DNA of 7,863 nucleotides, taken from contig DBSW01000122.1 in NCBI GenBank assembly GCA_002306745.1, forward strand, positions 1,196 to 9,058, given 5' to 3'. Under the pieces are notes generated by a model that made no database searches, was not told where the DNA came from, and saw only the letters and a list, made by a program, of their open reading frames with translations. Made by a program: the position numbers and the translations under genes. Below are positions 1-7,439 of this stretch, piece by piece (the first letter of the stretch is position 1; each line of letters begins with the position of its first letter). Source of the stretch: Dehalococcoidia bacterium UBA1332. GTDB lineage: Bacteria; Chloroflexota; Dehalococcoidia; Lucifugimonadales; Lucifugimonadaceae.

Positions 1-762
1 CGTATGACTATTTGCAATATGACAATTGAAGGTGGGGCTAGGGCTGGACTGATCGCTCCGGATGCAGTGACTTTTGATTGGATGCGTGGACGAAAATTTG
101 TACCTAAAGGTGAAGAATTCGAAGAGGCGATTGACGAATGGAAAAAACTTTCGAGTGATGATGGTGCTATATATGATCGATTGCTCGAAATAGATTGCGA
201 TGAACTTGAACCACATGTCAGTTGGGGCACTAACCCTGGTCAAGTAACCAAGATTTCTGATCGTGTGCCATCCCCTGATGATTTTGATGATCCTGCTGAT
301 GTCGCTTCTGCGAACAATGCGTTGAAATATATGGGGCTAACTGCAGGTATGGCTATAGAAGACATATCGATTGATAGGGTATTTATTGGCTCTTGCACTA
401 ACGCGCGTATTGAAGATCTTCGCGCTGCTTCAAAAATCGTGCTTGGTCGAAAGGTTGCGTCCACAGTGCGTGCTCAGGTTATGCCTGGATCGACACTTAC
501 GAAGCTTATAGCGGAACAAGAAGGTCTGGACGATGTGTTTAAACAAGCCGGGTTTGAGTGGCGCGAGTCAGGTTGCTCAATGTGTCTTGGTATGAATCCT
601 GACATTCTGGTGCCAGGCGAGAGATGTGCTTCTACCTCAAACCGAAACTTCGAGGGTCGACAGGGTAAAGGAGGGCGTACACATCTTGTTAGCCCTGAAA
701 TGGCAGCAGCAGCAGCTATCGAAGGTCATTTTGTCGATGTGAGGGATTGGGAGATTGAATAG
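1..762 (+). CDS. leuC: 3-isopropylmalate dehydratase large subunit LeuC, 3' part (5' end outside window)
   Basis: This is the large, iron-sulfur subunit of isopropylmalate isomerase, which with LeuD converts 2-isopropylmalate to 3-isopropylmalate in leucine biosynthesis in the cytoplasm. The frame is open from base 1, and the first residues (RMTICNMTIEGGARAGL) match an internal conserved LeuC segment, so the ATG at base 4 is not the true start. 253 codons remain and roughly 215 are missing, judged by comparison with the usual length near 470. The three [4Fe-4S] cysteine ligands are present: GSCTN (codon at 394-396) and GCSMC (574-576 and 583-585). Their spacing of 60 and 3 residues equals that of E. 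coli Cys347/Cys407/Cys410. The C-terminal motif NRNFEGRQGKGGRTHLVSP is also intact. The gene ends in TAG, 36 bp before the next gene on the same strand. Identity is secure; I see no frameshift or lost residue. Confidence 0.97.
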   Translation, partial: RMTICNMTIEGGARAGLIAPDAVTFDWMRGRKFVPKGEEFEEAIDEWKKLSSDDGAIYDRLLEIDCDELEPHVSWGTNPGQVTKISDRVPSPDDFDDPADVASANNALKYMGLTAGMAIEDISIDRVFIGSCTNARIEDLRAASKIVLGRKVASTVRAQVMPGSTLTKLIAEQEGLDDVFKQAGFEWRESGCSMCLGMNPDILVPGERCASTSNRNFEGRQGKGGRTHLVSPEMAAAAAIEGHFVDVRDWEIE

Positions 763-798
763 TAGAGTTTGTCAATAGTTATCAATGAGTAAAGATCA

Positions 799-1920
799 AT
801 GACCGGATCAGGCATGTCTTATGATCCTCGACCACCTAAAGACCGGACCGCTAGTGGCGCTGATGCATCCGAAAAAGGCAGGCGCTATCGTGATCCTGTA
901 GGTGGTTCATTTAATGGCGGTGGTGGGCTGATGGGGCGTATTACCGGTCGTGCCGAGGCTGATCGTGCGAAGGCTAGACGCTATGAACCATATCATTACG
1001 AATCTAATGGAACTCAATTGCGTTGGACCGTACTACTTCTTTTGCTGTGGACGTTTGTAGCTCTGTGGTTGGCTTATGCGGATCGAGTTACCGCATCCAC
1101 ATTGATGGATCTTAAGGAACAAGGATACGTAAGCGCTCCTCCTACCATACTTTCTCCTAATACGATGCGAGAATTCGGCGAACGAGAGGGCATAACGTGC
1201 GTTGATAAGGACGATCGTTTTATTGCGACTCCTGAGTGTGTTCAGTTATTCGCCGTTCAGGCCAGATATGAATCTGATAAAAGTCGAGGTTCGTATCTAT
1301 TTATCGCTTTAGTTGTGTTGCTCATGGTAACTGCATTCGCATTTGGTTCGGTTTCGCACAGGGCGAGTAGGAATATTCTTGCTACTAATAACCGTGAACA
1401 ACGGTTTTCGCCGGAAAAATCCGTGATGTGGTTCTTTATACCTGTCATGAATTTAGTTAAGCCTTGGCAGGTGTTTAAAGAGATGTTTCGGGGTAGTGAT
1501 CCGGAATCGTCAATTGACGAACAAAGTAGCTGGAAGACTAAAGGATCTGTCCCTGCGATTGTTCATATATGGGCGTTAATATGGATTGTGGTTTTCGCAT
1601 TTAATCCGATTACTGTTGGTCGGATCTGGAACGCTGTTAGAAAAAACATGGATGACGTCATTTTGGCACACCAGCGACTGGTGATAGCGGATATTTTGCT
1701 CGCCGTCCTTGGAATCTCAGCTATCCTTGTTATAGTCGAGCTTCATAAACGTCAGGAAGCACGGCACTCAAAGGTTGGAGATATATTAGTTACGCCTCCG
1801 CCTCCAGTTGACCCTCTCGAAGAGGCTCTGAAGGAAGGCATAAGGCGCAAAGAATTAGAAACAAAACAAGCGCGATCTAAGCGTTCTAGACCGGATAATA
1901 AGTCAAAGAAAAAATTCTGA
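799..1920 (+). CDS. DUF4328-type multi-pass membrane protein lying between leuC and leuD
   Basis: A 373-residue predicted inner-membrane protein of unknown function. The N-terminal 75 residues are polar, Gly- and Arg-rich and probably disordered and cytoplasmic. Four hydrophobic segments follow at about 76-94, 165-185, 253-275 and 293-314. Residues 190-235 (RNILATN, then SPEKSVMWFFIPVMNLVKPW) match the hallmark of DUF4328 proteins as I know them: an R..N segment, SP..A/V, then WFIP..NL..P. The loop between helices 1 and 2 (95-164) holds the only two cysteines, C134 and C147, and by the positive-inside rule should face outward. The C-terminal 55 residues are Pro-rich, then strongly basic (KSKKKF end). 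An in-frame TAA at 790-792 limits the start; ATG 799 is chosen, with ATG 814 as an alternative, and neither has a strong ribosome site. It sits 36 bp after leuC and 24 bp before leuD, so co-transcription is likely. No enzymatic motif is visible and any link to leucine synthesis is unproven. Confidence 0.85.
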   Translation: MTGSGMSYDPRPPKDRTASGADASEKGRRYRDPVGGSFNGGGGLMGRITGRAEADRAKARRYEPYHYESNGTQLRWTVLLLLLWTFVALWLAYADRVTASTLMDLKEQGYVSAPPTILSPNTMREFGEREGITCVDKDDRFIATPECVQLFAVQARYESDKSRGSYLFIALVVLLMVTAFAFGSVSHRASRNILATNNREQRFSPEKSVMWFFIPVMNLVKPWQVFKEMFRGSDPESSIDEQSSWKTKGSVPAIVHIWALIWIVVFAFNPITVGRIWNAVRKNMDDVILAHQRLVIADILLAVLGISAILVIVELHKRQEARHSKVGDILVTPPPPVDPLEEALKEGIRRKELETKQARSKRSRPDNKSKKKF

Positions 1921-1930
1921 ATAACCCACT

Positions 1931-1934
1931 AGGA
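1931..1934 (+). promoter_or_regulatory. Ribosome binding site supporting the TTG start of leuD
   Basis: AGGA lies 10 bases before the TTG at 1945. An in-frame TAG at 1930-1932 blocks any longer reading, and the next in-frame ATG is about 90 codons further on, inside the conserved domain. The site therefore helps fix TTG as the start codon. Confidence 0.6.
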
Positions 1935-1944
1935 ATTACTAAAA

Positions 1945-2541
1945 TTGGAAAAGTTCACTAAGCTTTCAAGCATCGTTGCACCCCTCGATAGGGCAAATGT
2001 TGATACCGATCAAATTATCCCGAAACAGTTCCTTAAGCGCATCGAACGAACCGGGTTTGGAGAGTTTGCTTTCTTTGATTGGCGCTATCTAGAAGACGGT
2101 GTTCCTAACCCTGATTTCATCTTGAACGAAGACCGTTACAGAAATGCGAACATTCTGGTCAGTGGTCGTAATTTTGGATCTGGATCGTCGCGTGAGCATG
2201 CACCTTGGGCTTTGATGGAAATGGGATACAAAGCAATTATTTCAACCAGCTTTGCTGATATATTTCGGAATAACTGTATGCAGAATGGCCTACTACCCGT
2301 GATTCTTGAAGAGTCCGATGTTGACACGATTATGGCACGAGCTTTGCGCGGTTCAGGTTACAAGGTAACGGTAGACCTAAAAACACAGAGTGTTACTGAT
2401 GACCAAGGGCTTAATGTTGTCTTTGATATTGATCCTTTCCGAAAGAACTCATTGCTCGAAGGATTAGATGATGTTGGTATTACTCTGACCCTTGATCAAT
2501 CTATTGACTCATTTGAAGAAAAGCGGTCGGCGCGCTGGTAA
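1945..2541 (+). CDS. leuD: 3-isopropylmalate dehydratase small subunit LeuD (TTG start)
   Basis: Small subunit of isopropylmalate isomerase, the partner of LeuC; it contributes the swivelling domain that completes the active site. The product is 198 residues, against 201 in E. coli, and the two align from end to end. Visible family motifs are VAPLDRANVDTDQIIPKQFL (11-30), RTGFGEFAFFDWRYL (35-49), NFGSGSSREHAPWAL (76-90), SFADIFRNNCMQNGLLPV (102-119) and the C-terminal DPFRKNSLLEGLDDVGITL (163-181). The start is TTG at 1945: an in-frame stop lies just upstream, AGGA lies 10 bases before, and the first residues EKFTKL match the E. coli N-terminus (AEKFIKH). It is separated from leuC by the DUF4328-type gene, an unusual split, since leuC and leuD are normally adjacent. 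A 126 bp gap follows before leuB. Confidence 0.97.
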   Translation: MEKFTKLSSIVAPLDRANVDTDQIIPKQFLKRIERTGFGEFAFFDWRYLEDGVPNPDFILNEDRYRNANILVSGRNFGSGSSREHAPWALMEMGYKAIISTSFADIFRNNCMQNGLLPVILEESDVDTIMARALRGSGYKVTVDLKTQSVTDDQGLNVVFDIDPFRKNSLLEGLDDVGITLTLDQSIDSFEEKRSARW

Positions 2542-2627
2542 GCTAAAGTTGCCTGATTATTATGAAGACTAAAATTCGTGTAGAGACTGCACCAACAGAC
2601 TGATAGACTTCTTGGGTTGTTTTAAAG

Positions 2628-2640
2628 AACAGAAACTGTT
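2628..2640. repeat. Short inverted repeat upstream of leuB
   Basis: AACAG and CTGTT form a perfect 5 bp inverted repeat around AAA, located 27 bases before the leuB ATG. A related half-element (AACAGACTG) occurs at 2594-2602. The 126 bp leuD-leuB gap has no supported gene and no convincing promoter boxes. The repeat could be an operator or a chance match; five base pairs is weak evidence. Confidence 0.3.
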
Positions 2641-2667
2641 TAATTGAACCGAAAGCAGAGCGTATAA

Positions 2668-3777
2668 ATGGACGGACGTATCGCAGTTCTTGGCGGTGAT
2701 GGTATTGGACCCGAAGTCACGGCTGAGTCAGTAAAAGTGCTTGACGCAATAGCTAATCGTTTTGGACATAAGTTTACTTACGTCACAGGCCCGGTAGGTG
2801 GTACAGCTATTGATGCGACTGGTAGCGCATTGCATGATGATACTATGAATATCGTCTTAGGGTCAGATGCGGTTTTGTTTGGCGCAGTGGGTGGCCCAAA
2901 GTGGGACAACCCTGTGGCTACGGTTCGACCGGAAGATGGGATTCTTGCACTGCGAAAAGGGTTGGGTTTATTTGCCAATTTGAGACCGGCTCGGGTGTAC
3001 CCACAACTTGTTGACTCTTCTCCTTTACGTCCTGAACTTTTAGTTGATGTCGATTTCATAATTGTTAGAGAGTTGACTGGTGGCCTTTACTTCGGTAAAC
3101 CTAAACGCCGTTGGGAGAACTCACGAGGACGCCGGGCCGTAGATACCTTGGCGTACTCTGAAAAAGAGATTGAGCGGGTCGTACGGGTTGCTTTTGAGCT
3201 CGCTCGAGACCGAAATAAACGAGTTCATTCCCTTGACAAAATGAACGTTATGGAGTCATCCAGGCTGTGGCGTGAAATTGCTACTGAGGTCGGAATTGAG
3301 TATCCGGATGTTGAACTCATACACATGTTAGCTGACAATGCAGCTATGCAGATCATTACCAACCCATCTTCATTTGACGTCATTGTTGCAGAAAATACAT
3401 TTGGAGACATTCTTTCTGATGAAGCTGCGGTTCTCGGTGGATCGCTTGGAATGCTGCCTTCTGCCTCACTTTCTTCGCTGCCGCCAAAAAGCGGGCGCCG
3501 TAGACGCGGAGGAAAGCCTGCTCTTTATGAGCCTATTCATGGCTCTGCTCCTGACATCGCAGGTAAGTCACTTGCCAATCCCATGGCTTCAATTCTTAGT
3601 GCGGCAATGCTTTTGCGACTGTCACTTGGGCTCGGTAAGGAAGCTGCGATTATTGAGCAGGCCGTAGAATCAGTTTTGTCAGAGGGTTACCGTACCGTTG
3701 ACATCGCAGTAGGCGGTGAGCGACCACTTACTACGAGCCAGGTTGGCGATATGATTGCTGGACTGGTTTCGTCTTAA
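2668..3777 (+). CDS. leuB: 3-isopropylmalate dehydrogenase LeuB
   Basis: NAD-dependent oxidative decarboxylation of 3-isopropylmalate to 2-ketoisocaproate, the step after LeuCD. The product is 369 residues, within the family range (about 345-370). Motifs are in order: GGDGIGPEV (9-17), the substrate-binding arginines in LALRKGLGLFANLRP (R96, R106), RELTGGLYFG (134-143, with R134 and Y141), DKMNVMESSRLWR (190-202, with K191), D223 in HMLADNAAMQ, the metal aspartates D247 and D251 in NTFGDILSDEAA, and the NAD-binding loop HGSAPDIAGKSLANP (291-305, with D296). The start is firm because an in-frame TAA directly precedes the ATG; the ribosome site is poor (GCAGAG, 7 bases away). Residues 268-285 (LSSLPPKSGRRRRGGKPA) make a loop longer and far more basic than in E. 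coli LeuB, where the conserved PSASL and LYEP are close together. Confidence 0.97.
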   Translation: MDGRIAVLGGDGIGPEVTAESVKVLDAIANRFGHKFTYVTGPVGGTAIDATGSALHDDTMNIVLGSDAVLFGAVGGPKWDNPVATVRPEDGILALRKGLGLFANLRPARVYPQLVDSSPLRPELLVDVDFIIVRELTGGLYFGKPKRRWENSRGRRAVDTLAYSEKEIERVVRVAFELARDRNKRVHSLDKMNVMESSRLWREIATEVGIEYPDVELIHMLADNAAMQIITNPSSFDVIVAENTFGDILSDEAAVLGGSLGMLPSASLSSLPPKSGRRRRGGKPALYEPIHGSAPDIAGKSLANPMASILSAAMLLRLSLGLGKEAAIIEQAVESVLSEGYRTVDIAVGGERPLTTSQVGDMIAGLVSS

Positions 3778-3902
3778 ATCATTGTAATAATGTTGATCGA
3801 TTAAAACCCGATTGATTATTCTTTTTGATCGAAGTATGGTCATGTGGGTTTTTAATCTGCGATTACCCGGACGAAAAAAACTAATTCGATTTACAAGATT
3901 TA
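3778..3902. other. leuB-acylase intergenic region with short repeats
   Basis: This gap contains no supported gene. It holds an exact 8 bp direct repeat, TTGATCGA at 3793-3800 and 3825-3832, 32 bp apart (about three helical turns), and is AT-rich throughout. One could read TTGATC (3825) as a -35 box and TTTAAT (3850-3855) as a -10 box with 19 bp spacing, but this is a marginal match. A promoter for the acylase gene is likely to lie here because the leu genes end upstream and the gap is relatively long. Confidence 0.35.
3803..3852 (+). terminator. Weak terminator-like hairpin after leuB
   Basis: AAAACCC (3803-3809) can pair with GGGTTTT (3846-3852) as a 7 bp stem, and the descending arm runs into a T-tract (GGGTTTTTAATC). 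The loop is 36 bases, much longer than in a classical intrinsic terminator, although CGAT (3809-3812) and ATCG (3828-3831) could fold inside it. Position 26 bp after the leuB stop is suitable. This is a weak call. Confidence 0.25.
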
Positions 3903-6248
3903 ATGTCTAAACGACTCACTGTTGAAGATCTTGAAAATGCTCTTCCTGATTTAGAATCCGACTATAAACTGGCAGGGATTTTGCAGGGAGCCAAGATTTA
4001 TCGCGATAAATGGGGTATCCCACATATAAAGGCGAGTAATGAAACGGATTTATTTTTCGCCCAGGGTTTTGCCACAGCCCAAGACCGACTTTTTCAGATG
4101 GACTACGACCGTTTGCGTTGTCTTGGTCGTTCTGCCGAACATTTAGGAGCCCCAGGCCTAATTCAAGATCGCTTGATGCGCAGGCGGGCACTTAAAAATG
4201 TCGCCAAGCGTGATTTGAGAGTTTGCAGTCGAACGGCAAGAGAAATGATCTCCGCTTACACGGCTGGAGTGAATGCATTTATCGATTCCGAAGCTCCTTT
4301 GCCGGCAGAATATAAGTTAACTGAGACAGAGCCAGAACCATGGGAGGATTGGCACTGCATATTGGTTTACAAAATCAGAAATACAGCAGAAGGTTCATTT
4401 CAGAATAAGTTGTGGACTGGCAGGCTTGCTGCTGAAATTGGTCCTGAAAAAGCGGCGGCGATTTCACCAGGCAGTCAGTTAGGTGCACTTATGACGGTGC
4501 CACCGGGGAGTGAGTATTCAGGACCTACGCTGAATGCGATTAAGGAATTGACAGAAGTTGTTAACGCTACCCCGTCATTGAATGAAACAGATGGAGGGTC
4601 TAATGGTTGGGCGATCTCTGGCGAACGAACTGTTTCGGGTTTACCGCTTGTTGCTGGTGATTCCCATAGGGGTCTTGAAGTTCCAAACGTTTATTATCAG
4701 ATTCATTTAAATGGCCCAGATTTTCAGGTGCTTGGTCATTCGATTCCGGGTGTTCCGATGGCGATGCATTTTGCGCATAACGATCACGTTGGATGGGGTA
4801 TGACTCATGGCGGAGCGGACACTCAAGATCTTTTCGTAGAAAAACTCCGAAGAATAGACGAAGGAGTTGAATATTACTTTAAGAATGAATGGTTAAAGGC
4901 GTCTACTTCCACTGAAACGATCTTTGTGCGTGATGGTATGACGGAAGAAATAGAGGTCGTTGAAACCCAACACGGTCCGATAATTTCTGGAAGTGTCGAT
5001 TCCGGAATAGGAATCTCTATATCCGATCCAGGTTCAATCGACGGTACAAGGTGGGTAGATGCGGCATATGATGCTATGAAATCTCGTTCGTCCGACGAGC
5101 TTGAAACGGCATTTAAAAACTGGACCGACCGAGTGAATAATTACCCTTATGCAGATGTTTATGGGAATTTTGGTTACCTGTTCAAGGGTCGAGTCGCCAT
5201 TCGAGGGGCAGAAAACGGATGGGGACCAGTTCCGGGCTGGACTGGTAAGAATGAATGGACCGGTTATATCCCGGATGATGAACTTCCCCGGTCAAAGAAC
5301 CCAGACAATGGATGGGTCGTTACATGTAATCAACGAGTCGTTGGCCACGACTATGGTTACTATTTGACTCACTTTTATGGGACTGACTATCGCGCAAGGA
5401 GGATACGTGATCGGATCGTAGCTTTAGAAGGTAAACCAATAACCGTTAGCGATATGTCGTCTATTCACGGCGATACTGTTTCCATTCCTGCTGAAGCTTT
5501 ATCTCGAGCCATAATTACTCTTTCTGATTTAATAGAGCCTTACTCTATTGCTTTAGATGAAATTAAAACTTGGAATTATGATCTGGGCGTAGACTCACCT
5601 GCTCCGGCTATATATGAAGCTTCGAGCCGCGAGTTGAATAAATTGCTGGCAATCAGCGCTTACGGATCACTTGCAGCTGGTGTTACAGGAGAATCCTCTG
5701 ACTCTGGCGCAGAAGATCATTTACGGCGACAGTTAAAACCTGATTTCATAAGGCGACTCAGTGAAGGCTTGTTGGATAATGCTCCCTACGGATTTGACAC
5801 AACTAATATGGTCAGAAATGCGTTTGTAGCCGGAGTAGATTATTTGATTGGTCGATTTGGGTATGACATGCGTAATTGGCGATGGGGGGATATGCATCAC
5901 ACGGCTCATTCTCATCCGTTATCATCGGCATTTCCTGAATCAGCTGACTTGCTTAATCCGCCTACTATTGAAACGGCAGGCGATGGCGACGTTCCATTTG
6001 CAAGCGGGAGTTCGACTTCAGGGGAATTTAAAACAAAAACTGGACCAATTAACCGGTATATTCATGATCCATCAAATTGGAATAATGGCCGATGGATTGT
6101 TCCACTAGGTTCTTCAGGTCATCCTGCGAGTCCACATTTCTCGGATCAACAATTGATGTGGGCTAAAGTAGAAACTATTCCTCAACTATGGGATTGGTAC
6201 GATATCGCTAATGAAGCGGAAACCACTCAAAATCTTCAACCTATATAG
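3903..6248 (+). CDS. Penicillin acylase family protein (Ntn-hydrolase, self-cleaving amidohydrolase)
   Basis: A 781-residue member of the penicillin G acylase/cephalosporin acylase/AHL acylase family, which hydrolyses amide bonds of acylated amines after autocatalytic cleavage into alpha and beta chains. The alpha-chain signature is AKIYRDKWGIPHIKA...FFAQGFATAQDRLFQMD (30-67), then GRSAEHLG. The predicted cleavage lies before S233 in GGSNGWAISG, making S233 the beta-chain nucleophile. H255 falls at beta position 23, as in cephalosporin and AHL acylases. D306 and D309 in GGADTQDLF fall at beta 74 and 77, matching the calcium aspartates of E. coli penicillin acylase (beta 73 and 76). N413 in NNYPYADVYGN is the probable oxyanion asparagine. 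The later GPVPGWTGKNEWTGYIP block is also typical. No signal peptide is visible: the family motif begins near residue 30 and the preceding residues are polar, so the enzyme looks cytoplasmic. An in-frame TAA at 3882-3884 supports ATG 3903; no ribosome site is evident. The substrate cannot be told from sequence. Confidence 0.93.
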   Translation: MSKRLTVEDLENALPDLESDYKLAGILQGAKIYRDKWGIPHIKASNETDLFFAQGFATAQDRLFQMDYDRLRCLGRSAEHLGAPGLIQDRLMRRRALKNVAKRDLRVCSRTAREMISAYTAGVNAFIDSEAPLPAEYKLTETEPEPWEDWHCILVYKIRNTAEGSFQNKLWTGRLAAEIGPEKAAAISPGSQLGALMTVPPGSEYSGPTLNAIKELTEVVNATPSLNETDGGSNGWAISGERTVSGLPLVAGDSHRGLEVPNVYYQIHLNGPDFQVLGHSIPGVPMAMHFAHNDHVGWGMTHGGADTQDLFVEKLRRIDEGVEYYFKNEWLKASTSTETIFVRDGMTEEIEVVETQHGPIISGSVDSGIGISISDPGSIDGTRWVDAAYDAMKSRSSDELETAFKNWTDRVNNYPYADVYGNFGYLFKGRVAIRGAENGWGPVPGWTGKNEWTGYIPDDELPRSKNPDNGWVVTCNQRVVGHDYGYYLTHFYGTDYRARRIRDRIVALEGKPITVSDMSSIHGDTVSIPAEALSRAIITLSDLIEPYSIALDEIKTWNYDLGVDSPAPAIYEASSRELNKLLAISAYGSLAAGVTGESSDSGAEDHLRRQLKPDFIRRLSEGLLDNAPYGFDTTNMVRNAFVAGVDYLIGRFGYDMRNWRWGDMHHTAHSHPLSSAFPESADLLNPPTIETAGDGDVPFASGSSTSGEFKTKTGPINRYIHDPSNWNNGRWIVPLGSSGHPASPHFSDQQLMWAKVETIPQLWDWYDIANEAETTQNLQPI

Positions 6249-6278
6249 CTTTATATGATATCTGCTTTGCAGCATTGA

Positions 6279-7433
6279 TCAGTGCCATATTCTTTCGTCT
6301 TCCAATGTACGTAATTCACGCGGTGGGAATGCTTTATAAGGATGATTACCCAGTTTTGTTTCATCTATTTCAATTCCCAGACCTGGAGAAGTTGGCAGTT
6401 CGATGTAGCTGTCATAAGGGGTCATATAGCCATTCGTAAAGCTACGGCAAACATCTTCAACATTTACAAAGTATTCGTATATAAGAAAGTTAGGCATGTT
6501 TGCTGACGCATGTATTCCTGCCGCGAGGCCTATTGATGTTGAGTTGTATCCATGGGGTGAAACACCTATGTAATGTGGTTGTGCCATTGCCGCAATTTGG
6601 CTGATTTCGAGAATTCCCCCGGTGTTGCATATATCCGGATTAATAATATCTACCGCTCGTTTGTTAAAAATCTCTCGAAAATCGTTACGAGTGTAGTGTG
6701 CCTCACCAGTGACGACTGGAATTGTCGTGTTCTCTTTTACTTCTTTTATGGCATCGATGTTGTCAGGTGGACAGGGTTCCTCAAACCAGTAAGGGTTGTA
6801 TTTTTCGATTTCTTTCGCTACCCGTATCGCGTTCATCGGCGCAAGTCGGCGGTGAACTTCAATAAGTAATTCGACTTTAGGGCCAACAGCATCACGAACT
6901 TTTCCAACAGTGCTGGCAGCCTCAATCAATTCATCTCGATTTACATATTCACGCCATGGACCTGGAAATGGGTCGAATTTAAGTGCGTTAAAACCTCGCT
7001 TTTCGACCATAGTTGCTGCAGCCTCGGCCGTTTTATCGCCTGTGCTTTTACTCCATCCATTTGCATAGACTCTGATGTGTGGCCTGACGGGACCACCGAT
7101 CAGATTGTAGATTGGTTGTTCAAGTGTTTTTCCAACTATGTCCCACATTGCGATCTCGATACCGCTGAGAGCGCAATGTAGATCCATAGCAGATCGCTTA
7201 GTAGCGAAATCCTCGTGGGCTATATGCATGAAATGGCGAATTTGGAAAGGGTCGCGATCGATTAAGTAGCGAGAAAGTTGTTCGACATGTGCCTCGATTT
7301 GGGTATCGCGGTCCGCTTGGGAATAGGCTTCACCCCAGCCGCAGATTCCTGTATCCGTCGACAGTTTGATGTATATGAAGTTTTTACCTGATCCGGGATG
7401 CCATTTGATGACGTCAATATCAGTAATTTTCAT
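6279..7433 (-). CDS. Mandelate racemase/muconate lactonizing enzyme family protein, probable sugar-acid dehydratase
   Basis: A 384-residue enolase-superfamily enzyme: N-terminal capping domain (about 1-115) and a C-terminal barrel. Members abstract the proton alpha to a carboxylate, using Mg2+, usually to dehydrate or epimerise hydroxy or sugar acids. Inferred metal ligands are E192 (IEVHRR), E218 (WFEEP) and E244 (VTGEAH). H194 is two residues after the first ligand, and D267 (NPDICNTGG) and H294 (SPHGYN) form the usual Asp-His pair; E320 (IYEYF) follows. Spacings of 26, 26 and 50 residues equal those of E. coli D-galactonate dehydratase (D183, E209, E235, H285), which also has H185. This points to the dehydratase-like group rather than muconate cycloisomerase. 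The first ligand is Glu instead of Asp. KFDPF (152-156) is the Lys-x-Asp strand. The start is ATG with GGAGA upstream. It lies 74 bp after an FAH-family gene on the same strand and converges on the acylase gene. The substrate is unknown. Confidence 0.92.
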   Translation of the reverse strand: MKITDIDVIKWHPGSGKNFIYIKLSTDTGICGWGEAYSQADRDTQIEAHVEQLSRYLIDRDPFQIRHFMHIAHEDFATKRSAMDLHCALSGIEIAMWDIVGKTLEQPIYNLIGGPVRPHIRVYANGWSKSTGDKTAEAAATMVEKRGFNALKFDPFPGPWREYVNRDELIEAASTVGKVRDAVGPKVELLIEVHRRLAPMNAIRVAKEIEKYNPYWFEEPCPPDNIDAIKEVKENTTIPVVTGEAHYTRNDFREIFNKRAVDIINPDICNTGGILEISQIAAMAQPHYIGVSPHGYNSTSIGLAAGIHASANMPNFLIYEYFVNVEDVCRSFTNGYMTPYDSYIELPTSPGLGIEIDETKLGNHPYKAFPPRELRTLEDERIWH

Positions 7434-7439
7434 AATTGT

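Noticed and set aside
785..801. ATG at 785 as a start for the membrane protein
   Set aside because: It is in a different frame and stops after five codons (TGA overlapping the ATG at 799).
2562..2603. Possible 13-codon leader peptide upstream of leuB
   Set aside because: It encodes MKTKIRVETAPTD, with no leucine codons and no ribosome site, so it does not look like a leucine attenuator.
3338..3667. 109-codon open frame on the + strand inside leuB
   Set aside because: It overlaps conserved LeuB motifs in another frame and resembles no family; it is a shadow of the real gene.
6262..6272. Small palindrome CTGCTTTGCAG between the convergent stop codons as a bidirectional terminator
   Set aside because: The stem is only 4 bp and no T-tract follows on either strand; too weak to call.
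6573..6869. 98-codon open frame on the + strand opposite the enolase-superfamily gene
   Set aside because: It is antisense to the conserved metal-binding region and its translation has no recognisable features.
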